NCBI RefSeq assembly: GCF_014518425.1
Contig: NZ_JACVCU010000001.1
Location: 868,001 to 932,000 of the forward strand
Source of the DNA: Terrabacter sp. MAHUQ-38
Lineage (GTDB): Bacteria > Actinomycetota > Actinomycetes > Actinomycetales > Dermatophilaceae
Length of the DNA: 64,000 nucleotides
Reading direction: 5' to 3'
The notes beneath the pieces were generated by a model that ran no database searches, was not told the DNA's origin, and was given only the letters and a program-made list of their open reading frames with translations. Below, piece after piece: positions 55,504 through 63,636 of the stretch (its first letter is position 1; the number at the start of each line of letters is the position of its first letter). The translations under genes and the position numbers were made by a program.

Positions 55504-57345
55504 GTGGCCGCGCCGCAATGGGTCTTTGACCCGGTTCCACCGTCAGGTGCACTCAGTGGAGGAGATCCCAAGTCGTACCTTTTCAGCCCAAATATCGACT
55601 CCCTCGTTCGGGAGGTCGTGCAGAACGCTACTGACCAACAGGCCGGCGATGACGCGGTACACGTCAGGTTCACCCTCCATGAACTCGCCATACCTGATCG
55701 GGATAGCTTCCTTGCCGCGCTCGATTGGCCGCGGCTGCGCGAACACCTTCGGGGCGTCGCCGCGAGCGACTCGCTCATCAATGGCCGAGTGTCTGATGCA
55801 CTGAATGACATCGACTCCGGCAGGCTACTCGTCCTGCAGATCGAGGATTCAGGAACCAGAGGACTTACCGGGCCGGAGGACGGCACGGCAGGGAACTTCG
55901 CCGCGCTGTGCAAACACGTTCTGGTGACTAACGACGACAAAGCCGCAAAGGGTGGCTCATACGGTCTTGGAAAGGCCGTCCTGTGGCGCTTCTCGGCGTT
56001 GGAGACGGTCTTGTTCGGGTCCGCCTTCCATGATGAGAAAGGCGACCAAGATCATCGCCTGTTCGGGCGAACAGAGCTGCCCTTCCACGACGCCGAGAAT
56101 GGCAAGTGGGCCGGCCCCGGGTGGTTCGGTGTTCCGGAGCAACTCCCGGCGGGCCGCAGAGCAAGGTCTGTACGAGAGGCGGAAGCGGCGCAACGGGGGG
56201 ACGCCTTGCTCGTCGGCCGTGAAGCGGCCACCGGGACAGGAACCACCGCGCTCATCGTCGGCTTCTCCGAGCCGGCCTCGGAGCGACCCCGGACGGTGCC
56301 GGAAGTGGTCCACGAAATCGCGCTGTCTGCCGCCAAGTGGTTCTGGCCTCGACTGGGCGACGGCAGTCTCGTAGTTTCCGCTCGAGGTTACGTAGGGGGC
56401 GATCCGGTCATAGACGAGCTCGCCGACCCGGCCCTCGTGGACCCTGGTTATATCGTCGCCGTCGAGGATTCGGTGACGGGTTACAATGCTCTCTCGTCCG
56501 GCGACGTCGCGGAAAAACCCTTGGAGTTCCGCGTACCTCGTCTCAAGACCGACACTGGGAGTGGAGAAGTCGAAGGGCATGTGACTCTGCGCCTAGCGCG
56601 TGTCGACGATGACAGGCCCGCGGACACATCGACCGTTGCCTTGGTGCGCGGGGCTGGGATGGTCGTCAAGTACCACCGAGTGCCCGGAATCCCCCTCCAA
56701 GGTGGCGGCTACAGGGCCGTACTCCTCGCTGGGACTCGGCACGGATCGGATCCGTCCGACGCGGCCATCGAGGAGTTCCTTCGATCGGCCGAGCCGCCTG
56801 AGCACGATGACTGGGTGCACCACACCAATGCTCTGCGCTCTCACTACCGTCCGGGTGGGAAGGCGCGGCTGGACGAATTATGGGGAAAGATCCGGATGGC
56901 TGTCATGGAGATGACCAGCAGCAAGCCGGGTGGGAGCGAAAAAGGGCCTGAACTCCTCGCGAAACACTTCCAGGTCGGCGGAAGGCTTGGTTCCCAGAGT
57001 CAGCGTCACCGGTTCTTGGTCGACTTCGGCAGGATGCGTTTCGACGGCCACGAGTGGACGATCGAGGGTCGAGCACGCCGAACCGCTGGTGACAAGGCGT
57101 GGCACGTGGACATCGGAGCGGCCTTGGCGGGGGAGAGCGTCAAGGTGCCGATGCAACTCGTGAGTGCTACTGCGGATGTTGGAACCGTCGTGTTGGAGCG
57201 AGGTAAGGAACGCGCGCGGGTCACCCTTCCCAACACGTCCACGTCCGTGCGGTTCGTCGTGGTCGCCCGTCCGCATCAGGAGGACGCAGCGCTCGCCATG
57301 GAGTCCACTCTCCGTGTGGAAGCACTACCTCGCGAGGAGGTCTGA
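55504..57345 (+). CDS. GHKL (MORC/MutL-like) ATPase
   Basis: This 613-residue protein has an N-terminal GHKL ATP-binding site: N-box EVVQNATD (E37, N41, D44), G1 box IEDSGTRGL (D115) and G2 box GGSYGLGKAVL (to K157). The rest shows no nuclease motif. The GTG at 55504 is chosen because GGGAGG lies five bases before it. GHKL ATPases of the MORC/MutL group are known in predicted restriction-like systems that also carry methylases and Vsr. It is followed by two unknown genes in an operon and probably acts as an ATP-driven clamp on DNA. Confidence 0.8.
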   Translation: MAAPQWVFDPVPPSGALSGGDPKSYLFSPNIDSLVREVVQNATDQQAGDDAVHVRFTLHELAIPDRDSFLAALDWPRLREHLRGVAASDSLINGRVSDALNDIDSGRLLVLQIEDSGTRGLTGPEDGTAGNFAALCKHVLVTNDDKAAKGGSYGLGKAVLWRFSALETVLFGSAFHDEKGDQDHRLFGRTELPFHDAENGKWAGPGWFGVPEQLPAGRRARSVREAEAAQRGDALLVGREAATGTGTTALIVGFSEPASERPRTVPEVVHEIALSAAKWFWPRLGDGSLVVSARGYVGGDPVIDELADPALVDPGYIVAVEDSVTGYNALSSGDVAEKPLEFRVPRLKTDTGSGEVEGHVTLRLARVDDDRPADTSTVALVRGAGMVVKYHRVPGIPLQGGGYRAVLLAGTRHGSDPSDAAIEEFLRSAEPPEHDDWVHHTNALRSHYRPGGKARLDELWGKIRMAVMEMTSSKPGGSEKGPELLAKHFQVGGRLGSQSQRHRFLVDFGRMRFDGHEWTIEGRARRTAGDKAWHVDIGAALAGESVKVPMQLVSATADVGTVVLERGKERARVTLPNTSTSVRFVVVARPHQEDAALAMESTLRVEALPREEV

Positions 57346-57346
57346 C

Positions 57347-58330
57347 GTGGGCTGGCAGCGCGCCTATCCGTACGCAGAGGACGACAGCGCCCTTGTGGGG
57401 ACAGTCTCGGCGGCGTCGCCGGGCTTGGTGCAGCGATCTGACGGGACATGGGACGCCTTCAGTGAGGAGCTCGCGCTCGCGAGCTTCGCCGTCGAGGTGA
57501 AGGTCGACGAGGAGCGGCTCGCCGCGTGCTTGCCTGATGGGCTCAGCCCCGACGCCTTCGTCGAGATCGCGGTTCGCTTGACAGGATTGCATTCTCGGCA
57601 GCGACGCGAGCTCCGGACGTGGGAATCCGGCCAGCAGAACTTCACGGTCGACCTCGACCCCATGGAGTACGTCGGCAAGGTGGACCTGGACGTCGTGGCG
57701 CGACTGAAGGCGCCAGTGGACCACGTGCCGGGCTTTGCGCACCTGGCGGGGTCGGTACTGGCTCGAGCGGAGCTTGCCACGATCTGGTTCTCCGAGCCGC
57801 CCAAGTCCATCGGTGACACGTTGGAAGTCAGGTGGGAGGACTTCGACAACGACGGCGGCTTGGTCGATGGACAGCTGTTCACCGTGCGAATGGAAGAGCG
57901 GCCCGTCATCCTACTGAACTCGGCCGTCCCGTCGGCATACGACATCCTGAGTTCCAAGGGAACATGGGGTGCTGCTGCGCGGATTCGCGACGCCGTCTAC
58001 GCCCAGATCGTCCACCAAGCGTGGTCGTCCATTCTGTCCCACTGTTTCATGGAGGTTGTGCGTCACGACGAGGGTGAATCGGTGGATACGGTTTTGGCGG
58101 AGCTCGAGGAGTGGCAGGCGCAGGTGCTACGAGCGTGGGCGCCAGCTTTTGAGCCCGGTGAATCCGACCCCGACCTCGCCGTTTCTGCGCTGGTGGAGGA
58201 GGTCCGTGCCACGGGCAGCTTGGTAGTGCTGCAGAAACTTCCCGAAGCGATCCAGGCAAACTGCGTCACGATCTCGGGCTTCAATGGGCTCGTGAAGGAG
58301 TTCGACCGATTTCAGAAGGAACCGACGTGA
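57347..58330 (+). CDS. Unknown protein of the GHKL ATPase operon
   Basis: This 327-residue protein starts at GTG one base after the ATPase stop. The N-terminal half is rich in beta strands (SFAVEVKVDEERLAACL, NFTVDLDPMEYVGKVDLDVV), the C-terminal half is helical (ARIRDAVYAQIVHQAWSSIL). No PD-(D/E)XK, HNH or PLD nuclease motif was recognised. The tight spacing on both sides says it works with the ATPase and the DUF6339 protein. It could be the adaptor or an unrecognised effector. Confidence 0.7.
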   Translation: MGWQRAYPYAEDDSALVGTVSAASPGLVQRSDGTWDAFSEELALASFAVEVKVDEERLAACLPDGLSPDAFVEIAVRLTGLHSRQRRELRTWESGQQNFTVDLDPMEYVGKVDLDVVARLKAPVDHVPGFAHLAGSVLARAELATIWFSEPPKSIGDTLEVRWEDFDNDGGLVDGQLFTVRMEERPVILLNSAVPSAYDILSSKGTWGAAARIRDAVYAQIVHQAWSSILSHCFMEVVRHDEGESVDTVLAELEEWQAQVLRAWAPAFEPGESDPDLAVSALVEEVRATGSLVVLQKLPEAIQANCVTISGFNGLVKEFDRFQKEPT

Positions 58331-59001
58331 CATACCTGATGCGATACGGAAGTGGGCTGAGTGGCAAGCAGCTTCAAGCCGTTCTGCAGGGTGGCCTCTC
58401 CCCCCAGACCCATCCGCTGGGTGCGGACATCAACCTGTCTCCGATGCACCGAGCCGTGGAGGCAATGCGAGCGCCGGATGGCGCCATCAGCCCGACGTCG
58501 GACGGAGAGTTCGCGCCGGTGGTTTACGAGACGTTGTCAGATCTGCCTGACAGACATCTTCTGGACAACAGATTCTGGCAGTGGCTCGCCTGTACCGAGT
58601 TTCGCGAGTACGTGCGCGGTCGCTGGGCCGCGGGCGTGGATCTAGACGTGGACCCGACTCTGAAGCCCAGCCAACAAGCTCGGTTTCTTGGCAACCCGGG
58701 ATTGAACGGTCTGGGAAGAAACGCGCTCTCCAGACTCTTCTGGACGGCGCGGGTCATGCAAGACGCGGATCAGGGCTACGCGCTCACGAAGGCCCTTTTC
58801 ACGAAGCAGGATCTGGCGGTTGGAGTCGTCGAGCGGTCCTTCGGCCTGATTCCCGCGGTAGCCAGGGCGTGCGCGCAACATCTGTCGGCACTGCCCGAAA
58901 AGGACCATCGAGCGGCGCTCAAGCGACTGAACCTCCGCGCATCCACGGTGTCCTTGGAAGGCGCCTCAGAAGCGGACGTCCGGGCGCTGCTCCTAGAGTG
59001 A
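58327..59001 (+). CDS. DUF6339-family-like protein
   Basis: This 224-residue protein starts at a GTG overlapping the previous stop. It has the features I associate with DUF6339: an N-terminal GSGLSGKQLQAVLQGG, HLLDNRFWQWLACTEFREYVR and GLGRNALSRLFWTARV. The family name is from memory and needs a profile search. Proteins of this kind sit beside GHKL ATPases and methyltransferases. A role in an antiphage system is inferred from context only. Confidence 0.65.
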   Translation: MTYLMRYGSGLSGKQLQAVLQGGLSPQTHPLGADINLSPMHRAVEAMRAPDGAISPTSDGEFAPVVYETLSDLPDRHLLDNRFWQWLACTEFREYVRGRWAAGVDLDVDPTLKPSQQARFLGNPGLNGLGRNALSRLFWTARVMQDADQGYALTKALFTKQDLAVGVVERSFGLIPAVARACAQHLSALPEKDHRAALKRLNLRASTVSLEGASEADVRALLLE

Positions 59002-59011
59002 CCTGGTCCGA

Positions 59012-59032
59012 ACCTCAGCCACCTGCTGAGGT
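59012..59032. terminator. Hairpin between convergent island operons
   Basis: Perfect 8-bp arms (ACCTCAGC/GCTGAGGT) with a CACCT loop, 11 bases after the DUF6339-like gene. Confidence 0.65.
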
Positions 59033-59164
59033 CGCGTGTCTCGTTGGGCGTGTCGCTCTGGCAGTTTGTCGGGTTTCAGGGAGCGAGCTGTCCAAGATGC
59101 GCCCGTGCGTCGAGAGCGGAATCACCGAACGCAATTGGAGAACCATGAGGGCTCTCTACCGAGC

Positions 59165-59839
59165 TCACTCTCGCTCGTAGCCACTCGGGGCTGCAAACCA
59201 ACGGCTTGCTTCGAGGTGGCCGATGTAGAGGAAGTGGGCGTAGTCGTTCGACGAGACTGGGCCGAACATCTCTCCGGCCTCGTTGATGTAGAAGCGTCCC
59301 CCAGAGGCCCCCTTTACTGCGGAAATACGAGCTGCTGTCTCGCGCGCGGCCGGCCCTCCAACCTCGTCCGACAGATGGACGATCGCGACTCGCCGCTCCG
59401 AGACCACTCGCTCGTACTTCACGTCCTGAGCCCCGGCCTCCAAGACATAGCGGATCCCGACGTGAGGGCCTGGCCAAGCATCTCCAGGCTGCAGGCCGTC
59501 AGGTGCCGACGGGCTCACGACCACGCCGTCCTCGGTCTTGAACTCGAGCCTCTCGTCGTAGTGACCCGCCCAGTAGCAGCTCCTCCCGTCACCCCCCTTG
59601 ACCAGCACATCACCCCACTCGTTGATGTAGAAAGGACCCCCCGGAACGCCGTTGAGGACCATCTTCACCGCGTTCACCATGTCGGCGAGGTCGCTGTGGT
59701 CGGCGGTCGCGAGAAGCTCTTTCATGCTGTGGCTGATGAAGTACTCGAGCCGGATCTCGCCGTGGGCGCTCACCCTGTACTTCGCATCGCGGTTGACGTT
59801 CGACGGCACCAGCCCGGTGTACGGCGTCAGACCAGCCAT
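59165..59839 (-). CDS. Two-module protein with GG-x-F-Y-I-N-E repeats, third gene of the helicase operon
   Basis: This 224-residue protein contains two copies of a small module: G67-G68-x-F-Y-I-N-E-W-G ... YWAGH (copy 1) and G180-G181-R-F-Y-I-N-E-A-G ... FLYIGHL (copy 2), each preceded by a helix (DMVNAVKMVL, ETAARISAV). Similar segments occur in the C-terminal part of the helicase encoded immediately upstream (3-bp gap) and in the gene at the window end. No catalytic motif is evident. A ligand-sensing or protein-interaction role within the helicase system is inferred. Confidence 0.7.
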   Translation of the reverse strand: MAGLTPYTGLVPSNVNRDAKYRVSAHGEIRLEYFISHSMKELLATADHSDLADMVNAVKMVLNGVPGGPFYINEWGDVLVKGGDGRSCYWAGHYDERLEFKTEDGVVVSPSAPDGLQPGDAWPGPHVGIRYVLEAGAQDVKYERVVSERRVAIVHLSDEVGGPAARETAARISAVKGASGGRFYINEAGEMFGPVSSNDYAHFLYIGHLEASRWFAAPSGYERE

Positions 59840-59842
59840 TTC

Positions 59843-61894
59843 CTACTCCCTTTCCTTCGGCCACGAGAACCCGCCGGTCACGTCGGCGACGAACACGCGG
59901 CCACCCGTTCCTTCGGTCCAAGCATGGCCGAGGTTGTTGACTGAGAACCGTGCGAACCCCCGGTCCATGGCTTCCCAGGCCTCAAGCACCCGCCGGGCGT
60001 TTCCCTCACCCGAAGGGTCGCCACTGCCATCCACGAAGGCGAACTCCGCCCCACCCCGGACAGCCCGCGAGATCTGGCCTCCCCCACGCTGTGACACCTT
60101 GTAGCTTCCTTGCGTCTTGTCGCCCGGGCCCGGGTAGTCCTGGCCCGGTCGGAGTGCTGTGACATCGAACTTTGTCTTCGTCGCTTCCTCGGACAGGGCA
60201 CGAAAAGGTTCGCGGAGCCGGCCGACCAAGACGAATTGCCCTGGATCACCCCACTCCCACACGAGGACCAACAGGTACTCGGGTGTGACACGGAACCTTC
60301 CGCCCTCCCGCCCTCGGACCCGCGCCACCATCTCGGCGACATCCTGCGGATTGACGATCTGTGAGCCGAAGGCGTTGTTGACGACGCCGTTGGTCTTCAC
60401 GGAGTACTCCTGGCCGGTGAGCACGCCCGGCCACGGGATGACGTCCTCGGGCATGCGTTCACCGAGTGCCGCCCACACCTGCTCTTCAGTCGGGAGCGGG
60501 GTCCGAGGCGGCGCCTCCTGCGGTTCGGCGATAGCGGACTCGAAGCGCCATTTCCAGTAGCGGTTGGCGTCTTCGCCCGTCAGGTCGCTCCAGTCGGCCT
60601 TCGCGTAGATGAGGTCATCGACCGTTCCCTCGACGTAGATCAGGTGCATCGTCGAGCTTTTACTCGCCCCGTCGTCGTCGACGACCCGCCTCAGGACCCG
60701 GCCAAGGGCCTGCACGCGTTGTCGAACCGACGATGTCGATGCAACCGAGACGCCGGTGTCGGCCTCGGGAACGTCGATGCCTTCGACGAGCGACTTCACG
60801 GAGACCAGCACGGGAGCCTCGCCGCTGGAGAAGGCGGCGAGCGCGGCACGCCGCCGTTTGTCTGCGAGCTTGGAGTGTTCGAGCTCGACCCGGACGGGTG
60901 CGAGGATGCCGTGGTCCAATTCGGCGGCGGTGAGCTCCTCTCGCAGTTCTTCGAAGAGGCGGACGGCTTCATCGACGCGTTCGTGGAACAGGATGACGCG
61001 GTGACGCTCGCCATCAGCGAAGACCTCCTCCACGATCTGGCGTGCCACCCGCTGGCGTTCGTGCGCCCGGTAGAGGAGATCCTTGCGCTGGGCGGTCAGT
61101 TGGACCCAGCGCCTCGCGACTGCGCCTGCCTCGTGACGGCTTGATGCAAGCGATCGAGCGCGCGCGGTCTCGATGCCCATGCTGCGCAACTCGTCGCCGG
61201 CCTCGTCAACGCGGCGGCTGACTGCGTCGTACCGTCGTTGCTCGTCCGGCGACAGTGCGACTCCGTGGTGGTGGAGAGTGAACTCTGGAAGCCAGCCGGA
61301 CAGGCGTGCGTCCTTCAAGGTGAAGCGGTAAACGATGCTGCCAAGAGCCTGACCGACTGCCTGCTCGTCGTAAGTCAGCAGCTCACCCTCGTCGTTGAGC
61401 TCTTCCCGGTCAGGAGTGGCGGAGAGTCCCAGGCGGTACACCGCGGGCGTGTCGAGAACCTTGCGAAACTTCGGCGCCCCCGCACGGTGGCACTCGTCGA
61501 CGATCAGCATGAGCGGCCCGGCCGAGGCAGCAAGAGCGGGCAGCTTCGAGCTCGCGGTGTTAAGCACGGCCACGACGACGCGCGCCGTCTTGAACGTCGC
61601 CTTTCCACCGGCACCGAGTAGGCCCACATCGGCCTCGGTCAGTGAGGTCCGCGCCACGATGTTGTCGCGCCACTGGCGTGCCAGCGCCTCGGTGGGTACG
61701 ACGATGGCCGCGCGGAGGTCGTTGTCACGCCGCGACGCCTCGGCGAGACAGGCCAGTGCGATCAGAGTCTTGCCGCCGCCGGTGACGATCTCGAACGTGC
61801 CGCGGTACGGCGTCTGGTCGGTGCCAGCGACCCATGCTCGAACGGCGTCTCGCTGCCAAGGGTGGAGCTGGAAACCGGTGGTGGTGATGGTCAT
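59843..61894 (-). CDS. SF2 DEAD/DEAH-box helicase with C-terminal repeat modules
   Basis: This 683-residue protein has the SF2 helicase core: HPWQRDAVRAW, Walker A VTGGGKT, motif Ia VVPTEALARQW, motif II DECH, motif III LSATP, and motif VI QALGRVLRR. About 230 residues follow the core. They contain GGRFRVTPEYL ... FVLVGRL and, near the end, FARFSVNNLG ... VFVADVTGG, which resemble the modules of the next protein. The ATG at 61894 overlaps the XRE stop (ATGA). It is likely a DNA translocase of a phage-defence system; no nuclease domain was seen in it. Confidence 0.85.
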   Translation of the reverse strand: MTITTTGFQLHPWQRDAVRAWVAGTDQTPYRGTFEIVTGGGKTLIALACLAEASRRDNDLRAAIVVPTEALARQWRDNIVARTSLTEADVGLLGAGGKATFKTARVVVAVLNTASSKLPALAASAGPLMLIVDECHRAGAPKFRKVLDTPAVYRLGLSATPDREELNDEGELLTYDEQAVGQALGSIVYRFTLKDARLSGWLPEFTLHHHGVALSPDEQRRYDAVSRRVDEAGDELRSMGIETARARSLASSRHEAGAVARRWVQLTAQRKDLLYRAHERQRVARQIVEEVFADGERHRVILFHERVDEAVRLFEELREELTAAELDHGILAPVRVELEHSKLADKRRRAALAAFSSGEAPVLVSVKSLVEGIDVPEADTGVSVASTSSVRQRVQALGRVLRRVVDDDGASKSSTMHLIYVEGTVDDLIYAKADWSDLTGEDANRYWKWRFESAIAEPQEAPPRTPLPTEEQVWAALGERMPEDVIPWPGVLTGQEYSVKTNGVVNNAFGSQIVNPQDVAEMVARVRGREGGRFRVTPEYLLVLVWEWGDPGQFVLVGRLREPFRALSEEATKTKFDVTALRPGQDYPGPGDKTQGSYKVSQRGGGQISRAVRGGAEFAFVDGSGDPSGEGNARRVLEAWEAMDRGFARFSVNNLGHAWTEGTGGRVFVADVTGGFSWPKERE

Positions 61895-62430
61895 CGGGTC
61901 TCGCGCCACCGCAGCAGTTCCTCGCGGACCGCCAGCTGTATCTCCCGCATGAGCCATTCCCGCATGCGGGGGGCGACGGTCTCGTACACCTGAGTGCTTA
62001 CGCGCTCAACCACGTCGTCGGCTTCGGTAGAGCGCGCGGAGCTCGACCAAGAGCCCGGCCCCCGCTCGCGGGCCGGCGGGGCGCTCGTCCCGTGGACGTC
62101 CTCCCCGGGCGAAGTAAGCATCGGCTGGGGTGCGTCCACAGCGAAGCCGAGCGTCCCGTCAAGAACTGCGAACGGATCCTGGGCGATAGTGATGCCGCGC
62201 TCAAGCATCTCCGCTCGTGACAGCAGTTCAAACGCAGTCAGATCGAGTGCGTCTGCGAGCTTCGAGAGCGCGGCTTGCGACGGGTACTTGCGGCCCTTCT
62301 CGATCTCCGACAGGTAGGCGTAGCTCAGTTGCGTCTTCTCTTCGAGCTCGGTCCGCTTCATGCCTCGCTCGATCCGCGCCACCGAGACCGCCTTGCCAAG
62401 GTACTCGGCAGCCCGCTTATCGGTAGCCAC
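61891..62430 (-). CDS. XRE-family helix-turn-helix regulator
   Basis: This 179-residue protein has an N-terminal HTH_3 domain (AVSVARIERGMKRTELEEKTQL, SYAYLSEIEKGRKYPSQAAL, about residues 14-70), followed by a Pro/Ser linker and a helical C-terminus (RMREWLMREIQLAVREELL). The GTG at 62430 with GGGAGAG upstream gives the usual N-terminus; an in-frame ATG at 62493 falls within the promoter-like A/T-rich sequence. It leads the operon with the helicase and probably controls it. Confidence 0.85.
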   Translation of the reverse strand: MATDKRAAEYLGKAVSVARIERGMKRTELEEKTQLSYAYLSEIEKGRKYPSQAALSKLADALDLTAFELLSRAEMLERGITIAQDPFAVLDGTLGFAVDAPQPMLTSPGEDVHGTSAPPARERGPGSWSSSARSTEADDVVERVSTQVYETVAPRMREWLMREIQLAVREELLRWRETR

Positions 62431-62548
62431 AAAACTCTCCCTCAGGGCCTTGCTTGCTCCAGCGCAAAGCCATAATATTAGTGCTGTTGGCATATCGATC
62501 AGGTAGACCTCACACTGTCAGCCTCAATCTATTCGGAGCCTACTACAC
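62431..62548. promoter_or_regulatory. Divergent promoter region with A/T-rich palindrome
   Basis: This interval separates the XRE-helicase operon from the NYN-WhiB operon. TAATATTA (62473-62480) is a perfect 8-bp palindrome in an otherwise GC-rich setting and supplies a -10-like element on the minus strand. It is a plausible operator for the XRE protein. Confidence 0.5.
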
Positions 62549-63052
62549 ATGGCCGCAGTAAGTGTTACGCCGCTGGAGCGGGAACTGCACCTCATTGACG
62601 TCGAGAACCTCATCGGCACGCCATACTTCACGGCCGCTGCTGTCCGCGCGCTCCGTTCCGCCTACAACTGCGTCAGCCAGGCCGCTACCGGGGCTCTGCA
62701 GGTCATCGGAACGAGCGCGGCCTCCAACGTGCTCATCGCCGCTCTCGCATGGGGAAGCGCGCGCCCCGTCTTCGAGAACGGCCCTGATGGTGCGGACCGC
62801 GCCCTGCTCGCTGCGGGTGAGTTCGCCCCCGAGCGCCGGTTCGGCCGCATCGTCATCGGCTCCGGCGACCACGTCTTCGCGTTCTACGCGGCCGACCTCC
62901 AGAGCAAGGGAGTCGAAGTGACTGTCGTCTGCCGTCCGGAGGCGCTGTCCCGCAAGCTGCTGCTTGCCGTCAACGACGTGCGTTACCTGCCGCACATCGA
63001 CAGCGGGCCGACCGCGCCGGCGAGCCACGGCGCCCTGGGGCGGGTTGCCTGA
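62549..63052 (+). CDS. NYN-domain-like (PIN-fold) protein
   Basis: This 167-residue protein has the acidic pattern of NYN/LabA-type PIN-fold RNases: LIDVENLIG with the first Asp and Asn, GPDGADRALLA, and IGSGDHVFAFYAADLQSKGV with the SGD motif, followed by VTVVCRPEALSRKL. Such proteins are metal-dependent RNases or RNA-binding relatives. The ATG at 62549 is the first start. The stop overlaps the WhiB-like start (TGATG). In the island it could be an RNase effector or a host factor; neither is shown by the sequence. Confidence 0.75.
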   Translation: MAAVSVTPLERELHLIDVENLIGTPYFTAAAVRALRSAYNCVSQAATGALQVIGTSAASNVLIAALAWGSARPVFENGPDGADRALLAAGEFAPERRFGRIVIGSGDHVFAFYAADLQSKGVEVTVVCRPEALSRKLLLAVNDVRYLPHIDSGPTAPASHGALGRVA

Positions 63053-63477
63053 TGGCGGTCAGGCGGGGACGTCCCTTAGCGATGCCCGACCTCCGTGCGC
63101 CGGACATCATGCCGGTTCCGATGGAGCTGCTCGACCGCGGCGCGTGCGGCGGCCGGGCGAGCGTTTTCGACGACGAGAGCGAGACGATGCCCGCCAAGCT
63201 GTTGTGCGCGTCTTGTCCCGTGCGAGCGCGTTGCCTCGACCATGCTCTCGAGTTCGAGGAGTTCGGGGTCTGGGGTGGAACGACTCCCGAGGAGCGTGAC
63301 GTGATGCGCGGCCACCCTTTCAGGTGGACCTGGGAGCAGCGAGTCGAGGCCCAACGGCTTCGCACGGTCTTCAGCCGCGGTGTGGCCGAGGAGATCATCG
63401 CGGCCGAGTACGCCGTGTCCACGCGCTCGGTTCAGCGCAAGAAGATCGAGTACCTCGCGCTCACGGCGGCGGCGTAG
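63052..63477 (+). CDS. WhiB-like iron-sulfur protein with C-terminal helix-turn-helix
   Basis: This 141-residue protein has four cysteines in WhiB spacing (C32, C52, C55, C61 in LLCASCPVRARC) and the GVWGG turn (72-76), so it can bind a [4Fe-4S] cluster. The gap between the first two cysteines (19 residues) is shorter than usual. The C-terminal part (AEEIIAAEYAVSTRSVQRKKIEYL) looks like an extra DNA-binding helix-turn-helix rather than the usual short basic tail. It is coupled to the NYN gene and may respond to redox state or NO. Confidence 0.85.
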   Translation: MAVRRGRPLAMPDLRAPDIMPVPMELLDRGACGGRASVFDDESETMPAKLLCASCPVRARCLDHALEFEEFGVWGGTTPEERDVMRGHPFRWTWEQRVEAQRLRTVFSRGVAEEIIAAEYAVSTRSVQRKKIEYLALTAAA

Positions 63478-63636
63478 GCGACTGCGCCCGGAACGGCATG
63501 CCCAACTCGGCTCTCGGCAGGCAGCCTCGGCAGGCAGCCGGGGGCTCGAAGCACTCATCGTCCGTCTCGGCCCCTCTCGTACCCAAGGCAAGGCTCATTC
63601 GACGAGTGAAACAGGATTGATCGTGGAGCACTGGTT

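Noticed and set aside
63478-63636. Direct repeats (GGCAGGCAGCC) as an attachment site
   Set aside because: The repeat is very short and next to coding sequence, and there is no integrase or tRNA gene in the window.
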